64,000 nt of DNA, from NCBI GenBank assembly GCA_964444135.1, contig CAYUFX010000009.1:25404-89403 (forward strand). The letters run 5' to 3'. The notes below the pieces were generated by a model. It did not search any database and had not been told where the DNA came from. It saw nothing but the letters and a program-made list of their open reading frames with translations. A program made the position numbers and the translations under genes. Source of the DNA: NIOZ-UU13 sp964444135. Lineage in GTDB: Bacteria; Planctomycetota; Phycisphaerae; Sedimentisphaerales; Anaerobacaceae. Below, in pieces: positions 17,057-25,770 of this stretch. Numbering within the stretch: position 1 is the first letter of the stretch; each line of letters begins with the position of its first letter.

Positions 17057-18358
17057 ATGGTTGCACTACATGAAGCTGAGCAATTAAGCAGAGATATGGG
17101 GAACGAATTATTAGGCAGGATGCCCTGGGGCACACATATTTGCCTGTTTTATGAGACCAAAGAGGATTTGATTGAGGTCCTGGTGCCATACTTCAAGGCA
17201 GGATTAAAGAACAATGAATTTTGTATGTGGATTACCTGCGAGACTTTCAATCAAAACCAAGCCGAAAACGCGATGAAAAAGGCTGTGCCTAATTTTGACT
17301 GGTACCTGGAAAAAGGACAAATTGAAATCCTTGCGCACCGCAACTGGTACCTTGACGAAGGCCGTTTCGATGCGCAACGAGTTTTAGACCGAGCAGTCGA
17401 GAAGCTAAATAGAGCCTTGACCAATGGCTATGCCGGGATAAGGGTGGCAGGCGATACGGCGTGGTTGCAAAAAGGGACTTGGCGAAATTTCGCTGATTAT
17501 GAGCACATGGTAAATGAGAGTATCGGTAAGTATCAGATGCTTGCTATTTGTACGTACCGACTTGATAAATGCAAAGCACCTGAAATCATTGATGTCGTGA
17601 ACAACCATCAACTGGGTCTTATACGACAGGATGGGCAGTGGACACTTACTAAAAATGCCGAACACAAACGGGCTGAGGAGAAGTTTCTTGAATACCAGGC
17701 GCAGCTCAAGTCTTTGGTATCGGAACTTTCGCTGACTGATGGGCACGAAAGGCACCGCATTGCCTCAGAGCTGAATGACCGCATCAGCCAGTCTCTGGCG
17801 GCCTCGAAGCTCAAATTAGAGATGCTTCGCCAATCCGTGACCGGAAAAGAGCTTCGCAAGGCCTTGAACGAAATCTGTGGCTCGTTAGGTGGGATGATTA
17901 CGGACACAACATCACTGGCATCTGACTTGAGTTATCCTGTACTATACGAGCTTGGTTTTGAGATAGCAGTGGCTGGGTTGCTTTCCGAGGAAATCGAGAA
18001 AAAGCACGGAATAAAAACTGAGTTTATAGATGATGGGCAGATTAAGCCCTTAGACGATGATGTTCGGTTACTTATGTTTCACAATGTGCAGGAGCTGTTG
18101 AACAACATCGCTAAGCATTCACAGGCAACTAAGGTAATAGCGTCTATCGATCGAGCAGGCACCGGGATACGCGTCACTATCGAAGATGACGGAGTAGGTT
18201 TCGACCCTGCTGAAGCGATGTCACAAGCGGTGGCGCGGTCAAAGTTTGGACTTTTTGGTATTCGTACGAAATTAGCACATTTGGGGGGACACCTTGAGAT
18301 TGAATCGGCGCCAGGCTGTGGATGCAAGGTTACTATCATAGCCCCGCTGAAGCGATAA
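17057..18358 (+). CDS. MEDS-domain sensor kinase-like protein lacking the phospho-acceptor histidine
   Basis: This is a soluble 433-residue protein. Residues about 15-185 form a MEDS domain (GTHICLFYETKEDLIEVLVP, FKAGLKNNEFCMWI), a RecA-related sensory module known from the DcmR regulator. A dimerisation region of the HisKA_3 kind follows (ERHRIASELNDRISQSLAAS), then an HATPase_c domain with an N box (VQELLNNIAKHSQA), G1 (DDGVGFD) and G2 (GLFGIR). In this kinase class the phospho-acceptor is the His of ELHD. Here that residue is Asn240 (AAT at 17774), while the ATP site looks intact. No response regulator is adjacent. GGAG at 17044-17047 supports this ATG; a TTG at 17042 and an ATG at 17048 are alternatives. 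Confidence 0.88.
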   Translation: MVALHEAEQLSRDMGNELLGRMPWGTHICLFYETKEDLIEVLVPYFKAGLKNNEFCMWITCETFNQNQAENAMKKAVPNFDWYLEKGQIEILAHRNWYLDEGRFDAQRVLDRAVEKLNRALTNGYAGIRVAGDTAWLQKGTWRNFADYEHMVNESIGKYQMLAICTYRLDKCKAPEIIDVVNNHQLGLIRQDGQWTLTKNAEHKRAEEKFLEYQAQLKSLVSELSLTDGHERHRIASELNDRISQSLAASKLKLEMLRQSVTGKELRKALNEICGSLGGMITDTTSLASDLSYPVLYELGFEIAVAGLLSEEIEKKHGIKTEFIDDGQIKPLDDDVRLLMFHNVQELLNNIAKHSQATKVIASIDRAGTGIRVTIEDDGVGFDPAEAMSQAVARSKFGLFGIRTKLAHLGGHLEIESAPGCGCKVTIIAPLKR

Positions 18359-18424
18359 AAGACCGGATAAATAATAAGGTTCCCATAACATAATTCAATT
18401 GTCTGTCTAAAAAAGAGCAGAAAA

Positions 18425-20230
18425 ATGCAACGACACAAATTGGCTTTATTGGCTGCGGTTTGTTTTATTGCTGCCGCCCCTGCCGATTTGCTTAGCAAGA
18501 GCGAAGCAGCAGGTGTCGTTTCCGGTGAGCTGAAAAAGTGGCACAAAGTTTCGCTGACATTCACAGGGCCTCAGACAGGCGAAAATGCCGAGCCAAATCC
18601 CTTTCTCGATTATCGCCTGAACGTTACGTTCTCTAAAGGAGAAAAACGATATATTGTCCCCGGATACTACGCCGCTGACGGCGATGCCGCCCAAACCGGT
18701 GCGACGGCGGGCAATAAATGGCGAGTGCATTTTGTGCCTGATGAAACAGGAAAATGGTCTTATACCGCATCTTTCCGTACCGGGGCAAATATTGCTACCA
18801 GTAATGAGCCTGGCTCAGCTATAGCCTTCGACGGTGTCAAAGGAACATTTTCCGTTGCTGCGACAGACAAAAAAGGCCGAGACCACCGAGCCAAAGGGCT
18901 GCTTAAGTACGTAGGCATTCGATATCTGCAATTTGCCGAGACAGGAGAATATTTTCTAAAAGGCGGGGCCGACAGCCCTGAAAACTTCCTTGGCTACGCC
19001 GATTTCGATAATACATACGACTCCGGCGAACTAAAACGCGAAGGCGAAGCCGCAGGTGGAAAATTTCTACATCGCTACGGCCCGCACGTAAAGGACTGGC
19101 GCTCCGGCGACCCAACCTGGAAGGACGGAAAAGGCAAGGGCATCATCGGTGCCTTAAATTACCTGGCCTCCAAAGGTATGAACAGCGTTTATTTTATACC
19201 ATATAACATTGACGGCGGCGACGGCAAAGATGTATGGCCCTGGACGGAACCCGGTGAAAAATTCCGGTTCGACTGCAGCAAGCTCGACCAGTGGGAGATT
19301 GTATTTTCGCGTATGGACAAATTGGGCCTGATGCTCCATATCATTACCCAGGAGCAGGAAAACGACCAGGGTCTTGACGGCGGTGAGCTCGGCCCACAGC
19401 GTAAGCTCTATTACCGCGAGCTTATTGCCCGCTTCGGGCATCACCTTGCCTTAGTCTGGAACCTCGGCGAGGAAAACACCAATACCTTCGCCCAGCGCAA
19501 GGCATTTTGCCGATACATAAAAGACCTCGACCCTTACGACCACCCAATCGTCTGCCATACTTTTCCGGGCAGGCATGATGAGATCTATAATCCTCTATTG
19601 GGATACGAATATTTTGACGGGCCTTCTCTGCAGACCAACGACACCCACAACCAGACACTCACTCGGCTCGACCGTTCCGCTTCCGCGGGCCGAGAGTGGT
19701 TTGTTTGTCTGGATGAGATTGGCCCGGCCCACACAGGTGTAAAGCCGGACAAGGACGATTACCAGCACGATGAGGTGCGCAAGAAACATTTATGGGGTAA
19801 TCTGATGGCCGGGGGCGCCGGCGTCGAATGGTATTTCGGCTATAAATTCGCCCACAACGACCTCAATTGCGAGGATTGGCGCAGCAGAGAGCATATGTGG
19901 GACATGACCCGATACGCTTTGGATTTTTTCCGCAGGAACCTGCCCTTTAGCCAAATGACCCACCACGACGAGCTAACTTCCGCCAAGGATGATTATTGCT
20001 TTGCCGAAACGGATCGAATATACACAATATATCTGCCGAACGGGGGTACAACGAATCTCGATTTGGGCAATAACTCTGCAACCTTCAGCGTACAGTGGTA
20101 CAATCCGCGTACCGGCGGCAAGCTGCAAAAAGGCACCATAGCCGAGATAACCGGCCCCGGCTCAGCCGCCATCGGCCATCCACCCGATGAGACAGACAAA
20201 GACTGGGTGGCGCTTATAAAACTGAAATAA
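18425..20230 (+). CDS. DUF5060 glycoside hydrolase-like secreted protein
   Basis: This 601-residue exported protein has a signal peptide of about 29 residues (KLALLAAVCFIAAAPADLL). A DUF5060 beta domain spans about 35-140 (KWHKVSLTFTGPQT, VPDETGKWSYTASF). A TIM-barrel-like glycosidase region follows (RYLQFAETGEYFLKGGADSP, FIPYNIDGGDGKDVWPW, HHLALVWNLGEENT, CLDEIGPAHTG), with candidate catalytic acids in the GEEN and DEIG motifs. The C-terminus (about 520-600; VQWYNPRTGGKL) resembles the collagen-binding-like beta domain that closes many DUF5060/DUF4038 proteins. The substrate is unknown. The gene stands alone, with a 66-bp gap to the kinase gene upstream. Confidence 0.88.
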   Translation: MQRHKLALLAAVCFIAAAPADLLSKSEAAGVVSGELKKWHKVSLTFTGPQTGENAEPNPFLDYRLNVTFSKGEKRYIVPGYYAADGDAAQTGATAGNKWRVHFVPDETGKWSYTASFRTGANIATSNEPGSAIAFDGVKGTFSVAATDKKGRDHRAKGLLKYVGIRYLQFAETGEYFLKGGADSPENFLGYADFDNTYDSGELKREGEAAGGKFLHRYGPHVKDWRSGDPTWKDGKGKGIIGALNYLASKGMNSVYFIPYNIDGGDGKDVWPWTEPGEKFRFDCSKLDQWEIVFSRMDKLGLMLHIITQEQENDQGLDGGELGPQRKLYYRELIARFGHHLALVWNLGEENTNTFAQRKAFCRYIKDLDPYDHPIVCHTFPGRHDEIYNPLLGYEYFDGPSLQTNDTHNQTLTRLDRSASAGREWFVCLDEIGPAHTGVKPDKDDYQHDEVRKKHLWGNLMAGGAGVEWYFGYKFAHNDLNCEDWRSREHMWDMTRYALDFFRRNLPFSQMTHHDELTSAKDDYCFAETDRIYTIYLPNGGTTNLDLGNNSATFSVQWYNPRTGGKLQKGTIAEITGPGSAAIGHPPDETDKDWVALIKLK

Positions 20231-21107
20231 GCCTAACGCGCCAGAGTCGCGATTTCCTCTGCGCTTAGAGCTTATCCGAATAACCGGGTCGTTATGAGGC
20301 CGAGCGGAAAGTTCGAGACCAAGGCGGCAGGCCAAAAAGGCTCGCCAGGCGTGGTTTGCTCCACGTTGAGAACATTTTTTCACCGACAACGCAGGCATCG
20401 GGCTTTGCAGCCGGCCGCAATAGAGCGGGTTATTCAGATAGGCTCTTAGTACCCGGTTGTAGATACGAACGTCATCAATCAGGCCGGACCAAAAGGTGGC
20501 TAATCCGCCGTAGCTTTAGCGAGGGCGGAAGCATCCGGCATCGAGACACCATTCACACATTTACACATCCACTCATCTACCTTCCGCCTTCTATTCTTTT
20601 TCCTGATAACCTGCACCCTTAACCCCTGATACCCTGATTACCTGATAAGCTACCCCAACCATTCTGACCAACTACTCCCCACCTCACTATATATGGCCAC
20701 TCCCCACCCCACACACTGCAACGGCTGATAATATTTTAGAAGACGATAAAAACACCCATATTCCCCATTTTAACAAAATGTTAATTTGAAAAAAGCGCCA
20801 ATTTTTACTCTTTTTTTGACCAAAAAGCACGCATTTTGGGAATTTATGACCAATTTATGTCAATTTACGCTCATCTTTTGACGTTTTTATCTTGCTTATA
20901 CTGCTATACTGCGAATCTGATTTTTAAAAAGTTGTCTATGGGCACAGAACTTTCAGCAATTTTTTCTTAAATAAAGCGTTTTATAGTTGAAATATAGGGC
21001 AAAATCTTCTTGGTTTTTTGATTATGTTAGTGTAAAATATGGATGGAAGTGCTCGTTTCAGGTTTTGCATAGGACAAAGCATATTATTTTCTGATGAGGG
21101 CCATAAG
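20231..21107. other. Long gene-poor gap with a miniature element and low-complexity words
   Basis: This 877-bp gap holds a miniature element at 20268-20445. It is followed by C-rich word repeats such as CCTGATAACCTG and CCTGATTACCTGATAAG (about 20590-20660), then an A/T-rich stretch from about 20740 to 21035 that may carry the promoter of the next gene. I see no gene; the open frames here overlap the repeat. Confidence 0.55.
20268..20445. mobile_element. Miniature inverted-repeat element, copy 1
   Basis: This 178-bp non-coding element has terminal inverted repeats of about 18 bp with two mismatches (GAGCTTATCCGAATAACC at the left, complement of GAGCCTATCTGAATAACC at the right). Both sides are flanked by TTA. 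A second copy lies at 21887-22062 in the same orientation, with only about a dozen differences by eye. The GAGCYTATC ends and a 3-bp TNA duplication recall IS5-family elements of the IS1031 kind, so it may be mobilised by such a transposase. That assignment is an inference. Confidence 0.75.
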
Positions 21108-21746
21108 ATGAAAAGGTTATTTTATGGGATTTTGGGAATCTCAGCGTTGATAGCTTGTGTATGTTTGGCTGCACCTGAGCCGGCTATTGTGCCTACTCCG
21201 GGTCAATGGACAGTGGATGTGAAATTTACTCATCCCCAGCAAATTGTCCTGCCCACGCGGGCTGATATTCAGCCGATGCGGTTCTGGTACGTGATAATAA
21301 CACTTACCAACAATACAGATGACGATGTTGGTTTTTATCCTAAGTGCGACCTGATGACCGACACCTTTCAAATTACACCGGCAAGTAAAGCTGTGACGCC
21401 GGCGATTTTTGAGCAAATCAAAAAGCGTCACAAAAGCAGATACCCATTTCTTGAGCCGTTGGCAAAGGCCGGCAATAGGATACTTCAGGGCGAGGATAAC
21501 ACAAAAGATATCGCCGTTATATGGCCTGATTTCGATGTGAAAGCCAAGAATATAAAAATATTTATAGCAGGTCTGAGCAATGAGACGGTTGCCATTGACC
21601 ATCCTGTGGAAAAAGACCAGAGCGGCTTGCCAATTAAGGTTTTTTTGCGAAAGACCCTCGAATTAAGTTACGCCTTCAAAGGCGATCCTGCTCTAAGGTC
21701 CGGTGCCGGCTTAACTTACAAAGGAAAACGCTGGATTATGAGATAG
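21108..21746 (+). CDS. Small secreted protein of unknown function
   Basis: This 212-residue protein has a clear signal peptide (MKRLFYGILGISALIACVCL, cleavage probably after CLAA at about residue 22). I chose the ATG at 21108, preceded by TGAGGG, because it begins the signal peptide; the frame is open from 21039. The mature part is beta-rich (QWTVDVKFTHPQQIVLPT, FWYVIITLTNNTDDDVGFYP, LMTDTFQITPA), which resembles DUF-type planctomycete proteins of unknown role that describe themselves by an immunoglobulin-like fold. I recognise no catalytic motif. It lies between the two copies of a miniature element. Confidence 0.78.
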   Translation: MKRLFYGILGISALIACVCLAAPEPAIVPTPGQWTVDVKFTHPQQIVLPTRADIQPMRFWYVIITLTNNTDDDVGFYPKCDLMTDTFQITPASKAVTPAIFEQIKKRHKSRYPFLEPLAKAGNRILQGEDNTKDIAVIWPDFDVKAKNIKIFIAGLSNETVAIDHPVEKDQSGLPIKVFLRKTLELSYAFKGDPALRSGAGLTYKGKRWIMR

Positions 21747-21886
21747 GCTTTCGCGCCTCGTATTTCGCAGCTCGCGTTTCCGACCTAACATATCATATCT
21801 TGCATTTCTTATTTCGTATCTCTTTAAGGAAATCTGCGCGAGATTAAGTTAAAATAAGCAATTCATGCAAATTAAGAGGATATTAA

Positions 21887-22062
21887 GAGCTTATCCGAAT
21901 AACCGGGTCGTTATGAGGCCGAGCGAAAAGTTCGAGGCCAAGGCGGCAGGCCAAAAATGCTCGGAGGCGTGGTTTGCTCCACGTTGAGAACGTTTTTGGC
22001 CGACAACGCAGGCATCGGGCTTTGCAGCCGGCCGCAATAGAGCGGGTTATTGGGATAGGCTC
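21887..22062. mobile_element. Miniature inverted-repeat element, copy 2
   Basis: This 176-bp element is nearly identical to the copy at 20268-20445. Its ends are GAGCTTATCCGAATAACC and, inverted, GAGCCTATCCCAATAACC. It is flanked by TAA on both sides, a different 3-base target from copy 1 (TTA), which argues for two independent insertions rather than duplication of a larger segment. Confidence 0.75.
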
Positions 22063-22188
22063 TAAGTCCAGGCCAGGAAAGCACTTGAGACTTTGCTCTC
22101 TTAAATGCCCTGATATCTCTCTGTGGATTGGCTGAAAAATGTCTTTTTAGATTTTTGCAAAAAAAGTAAAAAAATACTTGATATATTC

Positions 22189-22226
22189 AAACAGCCGTTT
22201 TAAACTATCGTATAAAACAAGCGTTT
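22189..22226 (+). promoter_or_regulatory. Candidate TetR operator
   Basis: An imperfect inverted repeat (AAACAGCCGTTTTA at 22189-22202, TAAAACAAGCGTTT at 22213-22226; 10 of 14 positions match) lies directly before TAGGAG and the tetR start codon. Its position would allow autoregulation of the efflux operon. This is suggestive only. Confidence 0.35.
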
Positions 22227-22238
22227 AGGAGTTTTGAA

Positions 22239-22913
22239 ATGGTGATGTCGCAGGACAATAAGACGGATAGCAATGCTAATAAGGGAGTTCGGGACCGATT
22301 GCTTGACGCGGCTGAAGAGCTTTTCTGCGAACATGGCTTTGAGGGAGCAAGTATTCGTGATATTGCCGCCTCTGCCGACTGCAATATCGCATCGGTCAAT
22401 TATTATTTTGGCGGGAAAGAAAAATTGTACGAGGAAGTTTGGCGCCGTCATCTGATTCCGATGCGAGATGCACGCATTGTAAGTGTCAACAAGGTGATGT
22501 CTCAAAGTGATGGCAAGCCTCAGTTGGAAGAGCTGCTCAAGGCCTTCGCAGATGCATTTATTGGGCAAATGGTTGATGACAACAAATCTCGTCAGTTAGG
22601 CATACTTATGGCCCGGGAATGGATTGACCGGCGCTTACCTGCAAATATGTTCTTCGATGACGTTATTAAGCCCACTATGAGCGCTATGCACAAGGCTTTA
22701 GTGGAAACTTGCCCAGGCCTGGATGAATCGAAGGTCCCATTAGTAGTGTTGTCTATCGCTGGGCAGCTTGTACAGGTAGCCCACATAAAAGCTATATTCG
22801 AGCAGGGTGACGAGGCGGACTTACCGATGTTCGATTTAACTGAGGCGATTGAGCACATTGTCAAATTTTCCGCTGCTGGTATTCGGGCCTATGCAAAGGA
22901 CAAATCAGAATGA
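22239..22913 (+). CDS. TetR/AcrR-family transcriptional regulator (CecR-like)
   Basis: This 224-residue regulator has an N-terminal helix-turn-helix (about 15-60; RLLDAAEELFCEHGFEGASI, NIASVNYYFGGKEKLYEEVW) and a C-terminal ligand domain of the DUF1956/CecR type (LGILMAREWIDRRLP). It heads the RND efflux genes, separated from the tolC-like gene by 77 bp, and most likely represses them until an inducer binds. TAGGAG precedes the ATG by 7 bases. A candidate operator overlaps the upstream region. Confidence 0.93.
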   Translation: MVMSQDNKTDSNANKGVRDRLLDAAEELFCEHGFEGASIRDIAASADCNIASVNYYFGGKEKLYEEVWRRHLIPMRDARIVSVNKVMSQSDGKPQLEELLKAFADAFIGQMVDDNKSRQLGILMAREWIDRRLPANMFFDDVIKPTMSAMHKALVETCPGLDESKVPLVVLSIAGQLVQVAHIKAIFEQGDEADLPMFDLTEAIEHIVKFSAAGIRAYAKDKSE

Positions 22914-22990
22914 AAAAGCAATTATTTTCAATGATGTTACAGGATTTATTAAAAAGAGATGGTATGTAATGTATTTAGCGAGTTGAAGAC

Positions 22991-24601
22991 ATGAAACTAT
23001 TATGGCAGAAATCGGAAGTCAGAAAACGGAAATCAGAAGTCAGAAAACGGAAATCAAAAGTCAGAAGACGGAAATCAAAAGTCGGAGTTTGTCTTCTGTT
23101 CTCTTTCCTCTGTCTTCTGTTTTTGGTTGGATGTGTCAGCAGTGAGCAATTTTATGAAGAGGTCAGCTTCTCGAGAGAGTCTGCGTATCGGCAGTGGATG
23201 ACCCGCAAAGAGCGCCAAGAGCAGTCTCAACCACGTATCAGTGGCGAATTAAGCGCCGAAGATTGCTTAAAGCTGGCGCTGGTTAACAATAAAGTTCTGC
23301 AACGTATCACTGAGGAAAAGGAGATTGCCCGCGGAGAACGGCTAAAATCCTATTCAGCAATATTGCCTACTGTGGGTCTTACGGCGGATTACCTGCGGTT
23401 TGATATGGTTTCTTCTATAACTATTCCTGCTATTCCTGGACTGGGTCCTGGTGGAAAAATTACGATGGGTGATGTCGACAATTATACGGTAGGGCTGAGG
23501 GTTGCTCAGCCGATTTATGCCGGTGGGTCAATATGGGCTAAGATACACGCCGCCAGATTGTTCTCTATGCTTACCGACGAGACGGTTCGAGCGGCAGTCC
23601 AGGACCTGATTTATATGGCCACTCACTCATATTACGATGTATTGCTCAATCAACATCTACTGAAAATTAGCGCTGATGCCGTTCGTTCTTCTCAGGCGCA
23701 TCTTGATAACGTAAAACAGAGACGGCAGGGTGGTGTTGCCTCTGATTTTGACGTTCTGCGGGCTGAAGTAGAACTATCGAATTTCCAGGCTGAGCTGATA
23801 CGGAACAAGAATGCTATCAACGTAGCAAAAGCACAGCTACTTAAGGTAATGGGTGTTTCACAGGACAGTGACTTTACGCTTTCGGACGAGCTTGTTTACC
23901 TTTCTTCGGAAATGACAGTGGAAGAGGCTGTTGAAGCTGCTTATCGAAATCGCCCTGATTTATTTAGTCGCGAGTTTGATATAAAATATCAAAAGGAGTT
24001 ACTCAGAGTTGCAAGGAGCCGATATTGGCCGATTATCAGCGGCTTTTATGACAATACCTGGTCGAAGCCCGACCCGCATAACAGGATGGACATTAAGTGG
24101 GGGCATCTCTGGCAGGCCGGCCTTATGGCGACACTGCCTATATTCGACGGCTTATCTCGCGAAGGTGATGTAATTGTGCAGAAAGCACGCCTTAGACAGG
24201 CGCAGATAGGTTTAATTGATGCCGAAGAGACTGCTTTGTTTGAATTGACTACGGCGCTGCTAAGTATTGAGGATGCTAAGGAGTTTGTTGAATCTCAGTC
24301 GTTGAATCTTAACAGGGCAAAAGAGGGACTGCGGCTTGCGGAAGTAGGCTACAAGCAGGGCACAAATACGCAGGTTGAGATGATAGACGCCCAGGCTGCC
24401 TTGACGACGGCGAGGGTAAATCATTACCAAGCTATATACTCACACATAATTGCGAAATTGGATTTACAAAAAGCAATGGGAACTCTCACGATGTTTGAAG
24501 ATGCTGAAGACAAAGGTCAGGCCCAAAATCTCGAATCGCTCGCTGCAGAAGAAAAGGCTTCAATGGCACTTGATAAAACAGAACGGGGGCAGACAAGATG
24601 A
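22991..24601 (+). CDS. TolC-family outer-membrane efflux lipoprotein
   Basis: This 536-residue protein forms the outer-membrane channel of a tripartite efflux pump. It has two OEP domains (about 90-290 and 300-500; ISGELSAEDCLKLALVNNKV, LRVAQPIYAGGSI, MATLPIFDGLSREGD, LAEVGYKQGTNTQ) and long coiled-coil helices. The first 48 residues are strange: a Lys/Arg-rich tandem (EVRKRKSEVRKRKSKVRRRK) followed by a Leu/Phe-rich run ending LVGC, a lipobox. Both are encoded by a GA-rich/CT-rich inverted repeat (23007-23125). The stop overlaps the adaptor gene start by 4 bases. Confidence 0.92.
   Translation: MKLLWQKSEVRKRKSEVRKRKSKVRRRKSKVGVCLLFSFLCLLFLVGCVSSEQFYEEVSFSRESAYRQWMTRKERQEQSQPRISGELSAEDCLKLALVNNKVLQRITEEKEIARGERLKSYSAILPTVGLTADYLRFDMVSSITIPAIPGLGPGGKITMGDVDNYTVGLRVAQPIYAGGSIWAKIHAARLFSMLTDETVRAAVQDLIYMATHSYYDVLLNQHLLKISADAVRSSQAHLDNVKQRRQGGVASDFDVLRAEVELSNFQAELIRNKNAINVAKAQLLKVMGVSQDSDFTLSDELVYLSSEMTVEEAVEAAYRNRPDLFSREFDIKYQKELLRVARSRYWPIISGFYDNTWSKPDPHNRMDIKWGHLWQAGLMATLPIFDGLSREGDVIVQKARLRQAQIGLIDAEETALFELTTALLSIEDAKEFVESQSLNLNRAKEGLRLAEVGYKQGTNTQVEMIDAQAALTTARVNHYQAIYSHIIAKLDLQKAMGTLTMFEDAEDKGQAQNLESLAAEEKASMALDKTERGQTR
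23007..23125 (+). repeat. GA/CT inverted repeat forming a signal peptide (tolC-like gene)
   Basis: Tandem GA-rich units (AATCAGAAGTCAGAAAACGG and variants, 23007-23087) are followed by their CT-rich complement-like words (TCTTCTGTTCTCTTTCCTCT, 23089-23125). The first part encodes the basic n-region, and the second the hydrophobic core, of the exported protein. The same family occurs at 56633-56742 and 58172-58279. Confidence 0.75.
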
Positions 24602-25770
24602 AAGTAATCAGAAGAATTTTATTTTGGCTAATAGCATTAGCAGTGGTGTTTGTTACGTTTTGGTTTGGATTTATACAAAAAACCGCTGAAATCTTGGAGG
24701 AGGAAAAGACAGTTCCTGTTGAGGTCGAAGTCGTAAGCGCGGGCTCTATAGAAGAGACGATAGAGATGACCGGCTGGATAAAAGCAAACCAGATTGTGGA
24801 CATAGCGTCCAAGGTGGCCGGACGAGTCGAATCCTTGCGTGTTCTTTCGCATGGGAGTGATTTAGCTGCTCGCCGCGATGCCTCGCAGCGGGCGGTCGAA
24901 GAGGGTGTGTCGGTCAAAAAGGGTCAGCAGCTTGCGATTATCGACCACGATGTTTACTTAGCTCAATTGGTTGCAGCTCAGGCCAGCGTTAGAGCTAAAG
25001 AGGTTGAGCTGGCTGATGCCGAGCGTGAAAAGAAGCGTGTCATTGCCTTATACGAAGGCGGGTCAGCTACAGAGCAGAGCAGGGATAAAGCTGTAACCGC
25101 TGCCGAATTGGCGGCGGCAAGTTTGAGCTTAGCCAAGGCCAATCTGGAGCTTGCTCAAATAAATCTGCGCGAATCCATGATTGTTTCGCCTATTGACGGG
25201 ATAGTAACGGCCAAACATATTGACGAGGGTAATCTGATCAGGTCGGGGGACCAGATTGTTACTATCGCCGATATGAAAACGGTAAGAGTAATTGTTGCCG
25301 CTACCGAAAAGTACGGTGCCCAGATTACTGTTGGGATGCCTGCCAAGATCAAAGTCGATGCGTTTGCCGAAAGAACATTTGATGCGAGTGTGCATTCAAT
25401 CCATCCGGCTCTCGATGCACAAACCCACACCATACAGGTCGAGATACGTCTTGATAATGAGGAATTGCTGCTGAAGCCGGGTATGTTTGCCAGGGTAACT
25501 TTAATTACAAAGCGAAAAGACAATGTAGTGGTTGTCCCGCGTGATGTTGTTCTTGGAGGCAAGATTGATAAGCATTATGTGTATGTGATTGAAGAGGCAA
25601 GCGCCGGCAAAATTGCTCGTAAACATTTTGTTGAGATTGGAATACAGCAAGCGGACAGGTATGAAATAACCGATGGTTTAAAAGCGGGTGAAACGCTTGT
25701 GGTTAACGGGATGAATTATTTAGCCGACGGGATGGATGTCGAGGTTGTACGAATAGAGGATATCAAATGA
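24598..25770 (+). CDS. RND efflux periplasmic adaptor subunit
   Basis: This 390-residue membrane fusion protein links the inner-membrane pump to the TolC-like channel. One N-terminal membrane anchor (about 5-25) is followed by a barrel-sandwich/lipoyl-like half (VDIASKVAGRVESLRV), an alpha-hairpin (about 110-190), then the second lipoyl half (MIVSPIDGIVTAKHIDEGN) and beta-barrel domains (KPGMFARVTLITKRK, VVPRDVVLGG). The gene overlaps tolC and the pump gene by 4 bases each (ATGA), so the three are translationally coupled. Confidence 0.95.
   Translation: MKVIRRILFWLIALAVVFVTFWFGFIQKTAEILEEEKTVPVEVEVVSAGSIEETIEMTGWIKANQIVDIASKVAGRVESLRVLSHGSDLAARRDASQRAVEEGVSVKKGQQLAIIDHDVYLAQLVAAQASVRAKEVELADAEREKKRVIALYEGGSATEQSRDKAVTAAELAAASLSLAKANLELAQINLRESMIVSPIDGIVTAKHIDEGNLIRSGDQIVTIADMKTVRVIVAATEKYGAQITVGMPAKIKVDAFAERTFDASVHSIHPALDAQTHTIQVEIRLDNEELLLKPGMFARVTLITKRKDNVVVVPRDVVLGGKIDKHYVYVIEEASAGKIARKHFVEIGIQQADRYEITDGLKAGETLVVNGMNYLADGMDVEVVRIEDIK

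Larger units (their letters stand above)
21747..22238. other. Gap with miniature element copy 2 and a putative tetR promoter
   Basis: The 492-bp gap holds low-complexity words (CGTATTTCGCAGCTCGCG), the second miniature element at 21887-22062 and, from about 22140, the A/T-rich promoter region of the TetR gene. No gene is visible. Confidence 0.55.

Noticed and set aside
20356..20622. 88-residue frame over the miniature element
   Set aside because: It runs across the element end and low-complexity words; no other support.
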